From NCBI RefSeq assembly GCF_024505145.1, contig NZ_JANIAA010000043.1, forward strand, positions 20,794-84,793: DNA of 64,000 bases. Direction: 5' to 3'. Under the pieces are notes generated by a model. The model searched no databases, had not been told where the DNA came from, and was given only the letters and a program-made list of their open reading frames with translations. This DNA is from Streptomyces rugosispiralis (GTDB lineage Bacteria; Actinomycetota; Actinomycetes; Streptomycetales; Streptomycetaceae). This document shows positions 8,435-16,280 of the stretch, in pieces. Positions within the stretch are counted from its first letter, which is position 1, and the number at the start of each line of letters is the position of its first letter. The position numbers and the translations under genes were made by a program.

Positions 8435-8450
8435 ACTTGTCTAGACCCCT
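8435..8450 (+). promoter_or_regulatory. probable dre (DasR) site before the SapA-like gene
   Basis: acttgtctagacccct differs from the dre core TGGTCTAGACCA at two of 12 positions and keeps the central TCTAGACC. It lies about 130 bp upstream of the secreted-protein start at 8582, within the rest of the intergenic region, where no other element is evident. Confidence 0.5.
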
Positions 8451-8581
8451 TGTCCAGGGTCATGACCAGCCCATACATTCCGTGCGACCACAGCGCAGAA
8501 AGCGCTTGTCATCGCGTTCGGGCCCTGGGGAGGGGCCCCGCGTTCTTCGCTCTCATCAGCCTTCACGGGAGGGGTACGTCC

Positions 8582-9109
8582 ATGTCCACGATCCTCAGAT
8601 CCACCCTCGGTGCCGCCCTCGCCTCCGCCGCGGCCGCCGTCCTCACCCTGACCGCGCCCCAGGCCTCCGCCGCCGAGCGCCCCGCGGCGGCCGACGTCAA
8701 GGTGTCCCCGCTGGCATCGGCCGAGACCAAGGCGTTCGCCAAGGCCAACCCCGGGCCCACCGCGGCCGCCGCGACCGTGTGCGGCACCGGCTACACGCTG
8801 AACAAGGTCATTCCGCTGCCCGAGGGCACCGACCCGAACATGCGCCTGGCCACGCTGTTCAGCTACACCAACAGCGGCAAGGGCTGCGCGATCATGGACA
8901 ACAACTACGGCGCCTCGCAGTACATGTACCTCAAGGTCTGCAAGGTGGACGGCACCGGCTGCGACACCGACTCGGGCAACTTCAGCGAGTACGCCGGCCC
9001 GGTCTACGTCTCCAGCCTCGCCTGCGCCCCGGTGACCGCCAAGATGGGCAAGACCTCCAGCAGCCTCTACATCAACTACAAGTCCGACTACGTCTTCGCG
9101 TGCAACTGA
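8582..9109 (+). CDS. secreted SapA-like (spore-associated) protein
   Basis: 175 residues. A signal peptide (MSTILRSTLGAALASAAAAV...) is cleaved near QASA|AERP. A short acidic spacer is followed by a Cys-containing domain CGTGYTLNKV...GKGCAIMDNN...VCKVDGTGC...YAGPVYVSSLACAPV...VFACN. The YAGPVYVS block and Cys pattern match the spore-associated protein A family, small extracellular proteins of unknown biochemical role found on Streptomyces aerial structures. The ATG at 8582 is preceded by GGGAGGGG and begins exactly at the signal peptide; an upstream extension to 8450 is rejected. It stands alone, 30 bp ahead of the DUF1906 operon, so read-through into that operon is possible. Confidence 0.75.
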   Translation: MSTILRSTLGAALASAAAAVLTLTAPQASAAERPAAADVKVSPLASAETKAFAKANPGPTAAAATVCGTGYTLNKVIPLPEGTDPNMRLATLFSYTNSGKGCAIMDNNYGASQYMYLKVCKVDGTGCDTDSGNFSEYAGPVYVSSLACAPVTAKMGKTSSSLYINYKSDYVFACN

Positions 9110-9139
9110 CCCCCGTCACTCGGCACTGAAGGAGACGTC

Positions 9140-11377
9140 ATGGCCGACGCCATGGTCATGCGGGCGCAGCAGTTCATCAACGACACGTACGGCGGAAAGC
9201 TGGGCATTCCGGCGCTCGAGGTCGACGGGAAGACGAGCTGGACCGTGATGTACGCGCTCACCCGGGCGCTCCAGTACGAGCTGGGCATCACCAGCCTCTC
9301 GGACAGCTTCGGCCCCACCACGCTGAGCACGCTCCAGTCGAAGTACCCGAAGCTCACCGCCAGCACGACGCCCTCGGCCAAGTTCACGAAGATCATTCAG
9401 TCGGGGCTGTACTGCAAGGGGTACAACGGCGGCGGGATCGACGGGGCGTTCAGCTCCACGGTGGCGAACTCGCTCACCGAGTTGATGACCGACATGGGCG
9501 TGGCGGGCGTCTTCGAGGCGGGCAGCCTCTCCCCCAAGGTCTTCAAGGGGCTGCTCACCATGGACGCGTACATCGTCACCGGTGACGGCGGCACCGGCAT
9601 CCGCACCGTGCAGCAGCATCTGAACGCCAACTACGTCAAGCGCCAGGACTACTTCATCATCCCGTGCGACGGACACCACTCGCGGACCGTCGCCAAGTCC
9701 ATGCTGCTGGCGGTGCAGTACGAACTCGGCATGGCCGACGGCGTGGCCAACGGGAACTTCGGCCCCGGCACCCAGTCCGGGCTGAAGCAGCACACCGTCG
9801 CCTCGGGCGAGACCAGCACCTGGGTGCGGCTGTTCTCCGCGGCGATGATCCTGAACCAGCGGCCCAACGTACCGTTCAGCACCTCGTTCGGATCGGCGCT
9901 GCAGTCGGCGGTGAACAGCTTCCAGGACTTCGCCAAGCTCCCGGTCACCGGAAAGGGCGACTACTCCACCTGGGCGTCGCTCCTGGTCTCCTACGGCGAC
10001 CAGGACCGCCAGGGCCAGGCGTGCGACGGCGTCACCAAGATCACCCAGGCTCGCGCCAACACCCTGAAGGCCGCCGGGTACAAGTACATCGGCCGCTATC
10101 TCACCAACCCCAGCACCACCGATCTCCCCGAGAAGGCCATCCAGATCGGCGAGCTCCAGACCCTCGCCGACAACGGGCTCCGGTGTTTCCCGATCTATCA
10201 GACCTTCGGCCGCGACGCCTCGGGCTTCAACTACACCGCGGGCAACGCGGCGGCCATCGCGGCGGCGAACGCGGCCGATGACCACGGCTTCAAGGACGGC
10301 ACCCGGATCTTCTTCGCCGTGGACTTCGACGCGTACGACTACGAGGTCACCGACAATGTGCTGCCGCACTTCAAGGGCATCGTGGACGGCATGGCCATCG
10401 CCGGGAACCGGTACAAGATCGGGGTCTACGGGCCGCGGAATGTGTGCATCCGGGTCTCCGAGGCGGGCCATGCCACGGCGAGTTTCGTCTCCGACATGTC
10501 CAGCGGCTTCTCCGGGAACTACGGCTATCCGCTGCCGCCCAACTGGGCCTTCGACCAGATCGTCACCAAGACGATCGGTTCCGGCGACGGCTCGATCAAC
10601 ATCGACAACAACATCGCCTCCGGCCTGGACACCGGACAGGGGTCGTTCAATCCCCCGGTGGCGACGATGCCGGACAGCCTCTTCAACCAGGCCTATTTCC
10701 CGGGGCTGCTCTACGACGTCCAGACCTACATGCAGTCCATCGGCTTCCCCGAGGACGACGGGCGGATCTACACCACCACCCAGTGCCTGGAAACGATCAT
10801 CGCCGGGGATGTCGCCGTGACGAACACGGCACGCGCCTACGGTATGCGGAAGGCGCTCATCCAGACCACGGCGTTCTGGGAGTTCCGGCACTACGGCAAT
10901 GAGGACCTGGTCAAGGACGCCGGGGTGTGGCTCTATCACAACGGCTATGTGCCGGACTGGGCCAAGGACCTGCCTGGAGTGGTGTCGCTGCGCGACAGCA
11001 GCACCGGTGTGGCCCAGATGTTCGGGCTGGTGGGCGTGTACTGCTGGAACAACTCCATCAGGACCGGCCTGGTGACCGGCACCCCGAAGGACCCGAACAA
11101 GGACTCCGACGTCTTCTCGGTGTGGGACAAGCTGCGTACGGACAACGACTTCGCCCTCACCTCCGTCGGCCACGCCCATATCTGGGGAGCCGACGGCAAG
11201 CCCGGCAGCGTCGACGCGGAGACGGGGATCCGCCGGCCCTCGCTGGACTACAAGGAGTCGGAGATCTACGAGGTGCTGCGGCGCTACCAGGGCCCGAAGG
11301 AGCCCGCCTTCACCGACGCCAAGAAGCGCATGCCGCTCTACTACATCTTCGAGAAGTACAACAGGATGATGCGGTGA
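9140..11377 (+). CDS. peptidoglycan-binding/DUF1906 glycoside-hydrolase-like protein
   Basis: 745 residues with no signal peptide. Residues 1-290 contain two or three PG_binding_1-like repeats (YALTRALQYELGI...FGPTTLSTLQSKYPKL; LLAVQYELGMADGVANGNFG). Residues 305-500 form a DUF1906/Rv2525c-like TIM-barrel domain, related in fold to GH25 lysozymes: YKYIGRYLTNPST, FFAVDFDAYD, YKIGVYGPRNV and NWAFDQIV, with acidic residues at strand ends. The last 240 residues are an uncharacterised C-terminal domain. AAGGAGA precedes the ATG. It is coupled to the next gene (GTGA overlap), making a three-gene unit with a membrane protein and a Tat-exported protein. The role is probably cell-wall recognition or cleavage; the export route is unknown. 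Confidence 0.8.
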   Translation: MADAMVMRAQQFINDTYGGKLGIPALEVDGKTSWTVMYALTRALQYELGITSLSDSFGPTTLSTLQSKYPKLTASTTPSAKFTKIIQSGLYCKGYNGGGIDGAFSSTVANSLTELMTDMGVAGVFEAGSLSPKVFKGLLTMDAYIVTGDGGTGIRTVQQHLNANYVKRQDYFIIPCDGHHSRTVAKSMLLAVQYELGMADGVANGNFGPGTQSGLKQHTVASGETSTWVRLFSAAMILNQRPNVPFSTSFGSALQSAVNSFQDFAKLPVTGKGDYSTWASLLVSYGDQDRQGQACDGVTKITQARANTLKAAGYKYIGRYLTNPSTTDLPEKAIQIGELQTLADNGLRCFPIYQTFGRDASGFNYTAGNAAAIAAANAADDHGFKDGTRIFFAVDFDAYDYEVTDNVLPHFKGIVDGMAIAGNRYKIGVYGPRNVCIRVSEAGHATASFVSDMSSGFSGNYGYPLPPNWAFDQIVTKTIGSGDGSINIDNNIASGLDTGQGSFNPPVATMPDSLFNQAYFPGLLYDVQTYMQSIGFPEDDGRIYTTTQCLETIIAGDVAVTNTARAYGMRKALIQTTAFWEFRHYGNEDLVKDAGVWLYHNGYVPDWAKDLPGVVSLRDSSTGVAQMFGLVGVYCWNNSIRTGLVTGTPKDPNKDSDVFSVWDKLRTDNDFALTSVGHAHIWGADGKPGSVDAETGIRRPSLDYKESEIYEVLRRYQGPKEPAFTDAKKRMPLYYIFEKYNRMMR

Positions 11378-11883
11378 GCAAATCACCTTCATCGCTGGCG
11401 TCCGATTCGCCGGATGGACTCAACTCGATCCTGCTGCTGTTCATCTGCCTGATCGGGGTCATCACCTTCTGTACCCTGCTCGCCCTCCTCGGCTCCGGCA
11501 TGGCCAAGCGCACCGGCCGCCGGAAGAGCCGGGCCGAATGGTTCCGCGGAATCGCCCTGCTGTCCGTCTGCGCGACCATCGCCCTGTACATCTGGGGCGC
11601 GCTCCATGTGATGTTCATGGAGAGCGACACCATGCGCGAGGCGTGCGCCAAGGCGGGCGGGCCGGAGAAGGCGGCTCAGGTCGACCGCTACTCCGCGAGC
11701 TACCTTCCCCTTCGCTTCACCTGCCAGATCGACAAGGGCGGAAGTTACGCCGCCGCGGTCCCCGGATACGTCAACCCGGCCATGGGCATCGCCTTCGTCC
11801 TGGCCATCGCCACCGGCGCCGTATCCGTGGTGGCCCGCGACCAGAACCGGTCCACCAGCCCTACCGTCACGAGGGGACGATGA
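11374..11883 (+). CDS. small membrane protein of the DUF1906 operon
   Basis: 169 residues, GTG start overlapping the previous stop (GTGA). It has three predicted membrane helices: SILLLFICLIGVITFCTLLA, IALLSVCATIALYIWGALHV and MGIAFVLAIATGAVSVVA. Two cysteines (EACAKAGG, RFTCQID) lie in the 60-residue segment between helices 2 and 3, probably extracytoplasmic. No family is recognised. Its tight coupling to the wall-binding protein upstream and the Tat-secreted protein downstream suggests one envelope-linked function. Confidence 0.75.
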   Translation: MSKSPSSLASDSPDGLNSILLLFICLIGVITFCTLLALLGSGMAKRTGRRKSRAEWFRGIALLSVCATIALYIWGALHVMFMESDTMREACAKAGGPEKAAQVDRYSASYLPLRFTCQIDKGGSYAAAVPGYVNPAMGIAFVLAIATGAVSVVARDQNRSTSPTVTRGR

Positions 11884-12660
11884 ATGAGCGTGTTCGACCC
11901 ATCCCGTAGGCAGTTGCTCGCCCGCTCCGGTGCGCTGTTCGGCGCGGCCGCGCTGGCCTCCCTCCCCGGTTCCGCGCTGCTGGCGACGCCCGCGTACGCC
12001 GCGTCCTCGCACTCCAAGACGCCCACCGGCGAGGAGATCCGGAAGGCATACCGCCGCTTCCGGGCGAACCAGGCCCGGGTGCTGACGGGCAGACCGAGCC
12101 CCAACGGCTGGGAGATGGAGAAGGTCGCCGACGGCGGCGGAGCCATCTGGTCCCGTCCGGTGCCCGGCACCCCGCTGGAGGGCGTCACCGTCCGCATCGG
12201 CGCACCGGAGGCGGTGCTGGTCCATGTGATCCGCCGCTTCCACTACGAGATCGACGAGCTCCGCAAGGGCGATGTGATCGGCTGGCGCAGCCCCGGCACG
12301 GTCCGCAAGGGGCTGCCGGAGGGCAACCAGGCGTCGGGGACGGCGGTCCGGATCCGGCCCGGCCACTACCCGCCGGGTGCCAAGGGCGGCTTCTTCCCCC
12401 AGCAGGAGGTCGTGATCCGCGACATCCTCGCCGAACTCGACGGCGTGGTCCGCTGGGGCGGGGACGACCGCAAGCCGGACGAGTCGCTCTTCTACGTGGC
12501 CGTCCGTCCCGGCGATCGGCGGCTGGCCGAGGTCGTGGTCCGGCTGAATCGCTGGCGCGAGACGCCGGGCAGCGGCGCGGGCGCCCCGGTCGATGTGCTC
12601 GCGCCGAAGCGCCGCAAGGCCGCGACGTCCCTGGCCCGCAGCCAGCGCGCGGCGGCCTGA
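11884..12660 (+). CDS. Tat-exported M15-like protein lacking zinc ligands
   Basis: 258 residues. The twin-arginine signal is SRRQLLARSGALFGAAALAS with cleavage after AYA. The mature part resembles the D,D-peptidase M15 fold: GNQASGTAVRIR aligns with the S-x-H-x-x-G-x-A-x-D motif and VVRWGGDDRKPDESLFYV with the WGG...D..H.E motif. However, the two metal-binding histidines and the aspartate are Gln149, Leu202 and Arg156. It is therefore likely a non-catalytic peptidoglycan-binding relative. It follows the membrane-protein gene with no gap (stop then ATG) and ends at a terminator shared with the DUF642 gene. The M15 assignment is my own motif reading. Confidence 0.7.
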   Translation: MSVFDPSRRQLLARSGALFGAAALASLPGSALLATPAYAASSHSKTPTGEEIRKAYRRFRANQARVLTGRPSPNGWEMEKVADGGGAIWSRPVPGTPLEGVTVRIGAPEAVLVHVIRRFHYEIDELRKGDVIGWRSPGTVRKGLPEGNQASGTAVRIRPGHYPPGAKGGFFPQQEVVIRDILAELDGVVRWGGDDRKPDESLFYVAVRPGDRRLAEVVVRLNRWRETPGSGAGAPVDVLAPKRRKAATSLARSQRAAA

Positions 12661-12703
12661 ACGGCGGCCTGAACGGTGCCTTGAACGAAATTGCGGGGAA
12701 CCG

Positions 12704-12736
12704 GGGAGCCCCGGCGCGTGCGGCGCCGGGGCTCCC
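12704..12736. terminator. bidirectional terminator
   Basis: A 14-bp perfect stem gggagccccggcgc with 5-nt loop gtgcg and a following ttt lies between the convergent genes ending at 12660 and 12745. Confidence 0.85.
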
Positions 12737-12744
12737 TTTCGCGA

Positions 12745-13341
12745 TCAGTCGCAGGAGGGGCAGGGCGTGCAGGCGCTGACCCTGACGTCGTCGATGACCG
12801 GCCCGTAGGCGCCGGTGCCGGTGCTGGTGCTGGCGAACGCCAGCGTCGTGGAGGTGCCACGGGCCACGAAGGTCACCTCCCGGGTGACATAGCCCATGTT
12901 CGTCACGGTCTTGCCCGTGACATCGAAGCTGAAGTCCTGGAAGTTCTGCCCGTCGATCAGCACCTTCCCGGTCCTCACGGGCGGGCCTCCCGCCGGGTTG
13001 CCGGCCAGGGAGTACGTCACCGAGTACTTCTTCCCGGGGACCGTGGTGAAGGTCTGCTCCACCGTGCCGGGGCCGCCACCGTTGAGGTCCACGGACTGGC
13101 CCCCCTCGGCCGCCTGCCAGAAGCCGTCCCCGATGTGGTCCACGTTTCCGGACGTGACCTTCCACGGCCCGATGGTCCCACCCGTCCCCACGTTCACGAA
13201 CGTGTTGGCCGCCACGCTGGGCGTCTCGAAGCTGCCGTCGTCGAAGCGGCTGACGGCGGCGGCCGTCGCGACGCCGGCCCCCGAGCCGACGAGCACCCCG
13301 GCGACGGCGACCGCTGCGACAAAGATGCGAATAGGCGACAT
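12745..13341 (-). CDS. secreted DUF642/choice-of-anchor C-like protein
   Basis: 198 residues. The signal peptide (MSPIRIFVAAVAVAGVLVGS...) is cleaved near ATAAA. The mature protein begins FDDGSFETPSVAANTFVNVG and continues with a single jelly-roll domain (IGPWKVTSGNVDHIG, WQAAEGGQSVDLNG, VEQTFTTVPGKKYSVTYSLAGN, GPVIDDVRVSAC). This is the pattern of DUF642 and choice-of-anchor C proteins, extracellular carbohydrate-binding-like modules. The tail CTPCPSCD has three cysteines. The ATG at 13341 has GGAGGGG upstream. Likely a cell-surface protein binding wall or environmental polysaccharide. Confidence 0.8.
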   Translation of the reverse strand: MSPIRIFVAAVAVAGVLVGSGAGVATAAAVSRFDDGSFETPSVAANTFVNVGTGGTIGPWKVTSGNVDHIGDGFWQAAEGGQSVDLNGGGPGTVEQTFTTVPGKKYSVTYSLAGNPAGGPPVRTGKVLIDGQNFQDFSFDVTGKTVTNMGYVTREVTFVARGTSTTLAFASTSTGTGAYGPVIDDVRVSACTPCPSCD

Positions 13342-14013
13342 GTTCCCCTCCAGTGCGACTCATTCGGTAATGCACCGAATTGATGGCGCAGCAGAATCTT
13401 CCGCACCGCAGACACACACGCCAGGGCTCGGTCCCCGGCGCACCGTGGTGCGGACCGGGTCGAGCGCGGCTGGTGCGCCGGTCGATCACGCCGGGCCGCC
13501 CCTTGGGGAGGGAGTGTTGGGTTGCGCGGTTCGGTCGAGCGCGGCGCCGTCTCGCGCCTTCGGCGCATTTGAGCAGCGGGGCAGGGGGTGGGGGGCGCGG
13601 CCGCGTCGCCGGGCGCCGGGCGGCCGGATGTGGCCGCCGGTGGCGGCTACGGTCCGCCGGGGCGGGGGCCATTGCCGGACCGCCTTGCCAGGGGTGGGGT
13701 ACCCCTCTCGAAACTGTTTGACAAATTAGTTGCTTCAGATCAAGCGTTTTTTAGGGGGGTACCCGGAGGGCCGCCCTGGCCCCGTCGACCCGCACCCCGG
13801 ATCGGCCCCGACCCTCGGGCACGGAAGCCGCCACGGCGCCCGCCCCCACCGGCCCGGCGGCCGGCGACGAGGCCCCGGCCCCCACCCCCCGCCCGCATGC
13901 TCAAAGTCACCTCGACTCGGTGATCCGCGCCCATACGGTCTTGCTGCCCGGCCGCCTTCATCCCGCACATCTGACCTGCTCGCGCAGCCGCCGCTAAGCT
14001 GTTCGGATCGGAG
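13342..14013. other. gene-free region with imperfect inverted repeat and AT-rich core
   Basis: No convincing gene on either strand. Two GC-rich arms (about 13570-13703 and 13757-13905) are imperfect reverse complements. Both have a tttgagca outer edge and both run through gtcgccgg-type blocks to an inner gggtacccc. Between them lies a strikingly AT-rich 50-bp core, cgaaactgtttgacaaatta onward, ending in gcgttttttag. It could be a decayed mobile element or a long hairpin-forming intergenic repeat. Confidence 0.5.
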
Positions 14014-14763
14014 GTGGCGGTGGCGGTGGCGGCACACTCGAGTTCGCATTCCCGTTCCCATTCGCGTTCCCATTCGCGGGGGATGACGAACGACATCCAG
14101 GAACGCATCAAGCGGCTGATCATCGACCAGCGGCTGCCCTCGGGCGCCCCGCTGCCCACCGAGACCGAGCTGATGGAGTTGCTCGGCGTCAGCCGCAACT
14201 CCGTGCGGGAGGCGCTCAAGGCGCTGCAGGCGATGGGGATCGTGGAGATCCGGCACGGCTTCGGGACGTACGTCGGGCCGATGTCGATGGTGCCGATGAT
14301 CGAGGGGCTGATCTTCCGTACCGTCGCCGGGCACTACCGGGGCGAGGACAGCCTCCTCGAACTCCTCGAGCTGCGCGAGGCCGTGGAGACGGGGCTGATC
14401 GCACGGCTGGCCGGGCGGATCCCGGAGGCGGATCTCGCCGAGCTGGACGCGGTCGTGCGGCGGATGGAGGCGGAGGCGGCGGAGGGCTCGGTGCGGGCCG
14501 AGACGGACCGGGCGTTTCACGCCGCGCTCTACGGGAGTCTGGACAACTCGCTGCTGAGCGAGGTGCTGGAGGCGTTCTGGGACGCCTTCCACCGGGTGCG
14601 CACCGACCTCGTGGACGTGCCGACCGATCCGCGGGTCACCTGCAAGCAGCACCGGGAGATCCTGGAGTCGGTGCGCTCGGGAGATGCCCTACGAGCCGAA
14701 GAGGCGATCCGCGACCACTTCGGGAACATCCGCATCCGGCTGCGGTCGGCGCATCGCGACTGA
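14014..14763 (+). CDS. GntR/FCD-family transcriptional regulator
   Basis: About 227-249 residues. The winged HTH (IQERIKRLIIDQRLPSGAPL, PTETELMELLGVSRNSVREA) has the GntR signature, followed by an all-helical FCD effector domain (LLELLELREAVETGLIARLA; DRAFHAALYGSLDN; HREILESVRSGDALRAEEAI) with the Asp/His positions that bind metal and a carboxylate ligand. The start is uncertain: several GTG codons follow GGAGG at 14014-14026, giving an odd Ser/His/Arg repeat (SHSRSHSRSHSR), while ATG 14083 lacks a good ribosome site. It converges on the MpaB-like gene with 5 bp between. No metabolic target is evident nearby. Confidence 0.85.
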   Translation: MAVAVAAHSSSHSRSHSRSHSRGMTNDIQERIKRLIIDQRLPSGAPLPTETELMELLGVSRNSVREALKALQAMGIVEIRHGFGTYVGPMSMVPMIEGLIFRTVAGHYRGEDSLLELLELREAVETGLIARLAGRIPEADLAELDAVVRRMEAEAAEGSVRAETDRAFHAALYGSLDNSLLSEVLEAFWDAFHRVRTDLVDVPTDPRVTCKQHREILESVRSGDALRAEEAIRDHFGNIRIRLRSAHRD

Positions 14764-14768
14764 GCGGC

Positions 14769-16280
14769 TCACGCCTGGGCGAGCAGAGGGTCGTAGGCCG
14801 CCGATCGCCGGCGGCCGGACATGAAGGCCAGGAAATCCCCGATGAAGGCGCCGCGCGTGTAGGTACGGTCGGTGCCGACGGTGTCACGGTGGAACGCGGT
14901 CCGGAACAGCGTCCGGTATTCGTCCGCGTCGATGTGCTGGTCACCGTTCTTGTCCGTGGCGTCGAAGAGGACCTCGGCGACCTTGATCAGTGCGGGACCG
15001 GCCAGGGAGGGAACGGCGGCGGCGTACTCGTGGGCGCTGACGCGGCCGTCACCGTCGGCGTCCAGTGCCGTCTGGAGCTCACGCCACCAGTCGGCGTAGG
15101 CGTTGTAGAGCCTCGTTTCCTCGGGCTCCGCCAGATCGAGGCGGGTGGACAGTTCGCGGGCCATGGCGGCGAGGTCCGGCCAGTCCAGGTACCCGTCGCC
15201 GGTCTGGTCGAGAACCTCGCGGAAGAACTCCTCCGCACTGCGTTCGGCGTCGGTGCGGAAGCCGGGTTCCGGTTGCGGCGGGAGCGGCGTGATGAGCCGG
15301 ATCAGGGCACCGGCCCGCCGCATTTTGTCGTGCAGGGCGGTGACCGCCCGGGCTCGCGGGTCGTCACTGTGCGGCGAGAGAGCCAGCAGGTCGGCGATGG
15401 CGTCGGCCCGGACCCAGCCGTCCGGCAGGAACCGGGCCAGACCGACGGCCAGATAGGCCCCCTGCATCAGGGTCTGCGCACCGGGCATCTCGGGCAGCCC
15501 GGCACGCCGCCGGAAGGGCTCCGGGAGCGAGGCAACGGTGATCGCCCCGATGAGCGGGCCGACGACGGCCCGGCCGGTGGCCCACAGCGTGGGCAACCCG
15601 CCCAGCAGGGCCGGAGCGGGCAGATGGTCGAACAGCTTGTAGAGGATGATCCGCATCGCCTCGGTGTTCTCCAGTTCCTGCGCCACCACGTGGTCGTAGT
15701 AGGGCCAGAACTCGGAGAGGGTGGGCGGCAGATGACCGGCCTCGTCGCCCATGGCGGCCAGGTATGCCCGGAACTCGGTGTACAGCCGCTCCATGGCGTG
15801 CTGCTCAAGGGGCTGGCCGCTCAGTCGGCACATGGTCACGGTGGACTCGAAGATGGTCGCCACCACCCAGGCCCGTACAGCGGGGTCCATCGCGCTGTAG
15901 GGCCGGCCCCGCGGGTCGGTTCCGTTGAGCCGTGCGTGGAGACGGTTCAGCCGTGCCGCCTCGCGGAGCCGTACCTGCTCGTCGTCGCCGAACATGCGCT
16001 GCAAGCTGCGTAAGGTGTTGCGCAGCCGTCGCCACGGGTGGGCGACGAAGGTGGAGTTCTCGATCAGCGCGGCGCCGACCTGCGGGTGCGCGGCCTCCAG
16101 GACAGTCGCCCGGACCATGGCCAGCGCCCACCGCGGATCGTTGACGAATTCCTGGAACTGCGAGCCCGCGCCGAACAACGGCCCGGGTCCGTCCGCCGCG
16201 CCCGGCCGTGACGTACCGCCGTCGAACTCGGTCGCACCGTCCTGGGCGCTGTCGGGGGTTCCGCCGTCTGCGATGGTCAT
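14769..16280 (-). CDS. DUF2236 (MpaB/Lcp-type) oxygenase with C-terminal EF hands
   Basis: 503 residues. Residues 45-310 carry the DUF2236 signature HPQVGAALIENSTFVAHPWR followed by RLRNTLRSLQRMFGDDEQ and RPYSAMDPAVRAWVVATIFE. This family holds the haem enzymes MpaB (cleaves the farnesyl chain of a mycophenolate precursor) and Lcp (cleaves polyisoprene). Residues 350-460 add EF-hand loops DQTGDGYLDWPDL, DADGDGRVSAHEY and DKNGDQHIDADEY, an uncommon fusion implying calcium control. The ATG at 16280 overlaps the stop of the cis-prenyltransferase gene (ATGA), so the two are translationally coupled. An open frame continues far upstream but has non-coding character there. Confidence 0.85.
   Translation of the reverse strand: MTIADGGTPDSAQDGATEFDGGTSRPGAADGPGPLFGAGSQFQEFVNDPRWALAMVRATVLEAAHPQVGAALIENSTFVAHPWRRLRNTLRSLQRMFGDDEQVRLREAARLNRLHARLNGTDPRGRPYSAMDPAVRAWVVATIFESTVTMCRLSGQPLEQHAMERLYTEFRAYLAAMGDEAGHLPPTLSEFWPYYDHVVAQELENTEAMRIILYKLFDHLPAPALLGGLPTLWATGRAVVGPLIGAITVASLPEPFRRRAGLPEMPGAQTLMQGAYLAVGLARFLPDGWVRADAIADLLALSPHSDDPRARAVTALHDKMRRAGALIRLITPLPPQPEPGFRTDAERSAEEFFREVLDQTGDGYLDWPDLAAMARELSTRLDLAEPEETRLYNAYADWWRELQTALDADGDGRVSAHEYAAAVPSLAGPALIKVAEVLFDATDKNGDQHIDADEYRTLFRTAFHRDTVGTDRTYTRGAFIGDFLAFMSGRRRSAAYDPLLAQA

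Noticed and set aside
8127..8478. Minus-strand frames ending GTRTPDPLIKSQLL and DSNPGPAD
   Set aside because: They are translations through tRNA-Lys, a classic mis-annotation pattern.
9116..11392. 758-residue minus-strand frame
   Set aside because: Antisense shadow of the DUF1906 gene caused by high third-position GC.
12185..13672. 495-residue minus-strand frame
   Set aside because: Runs across the DUF642 gene in the wrong frame and antisense to the Tat-exported gene; no coding features.
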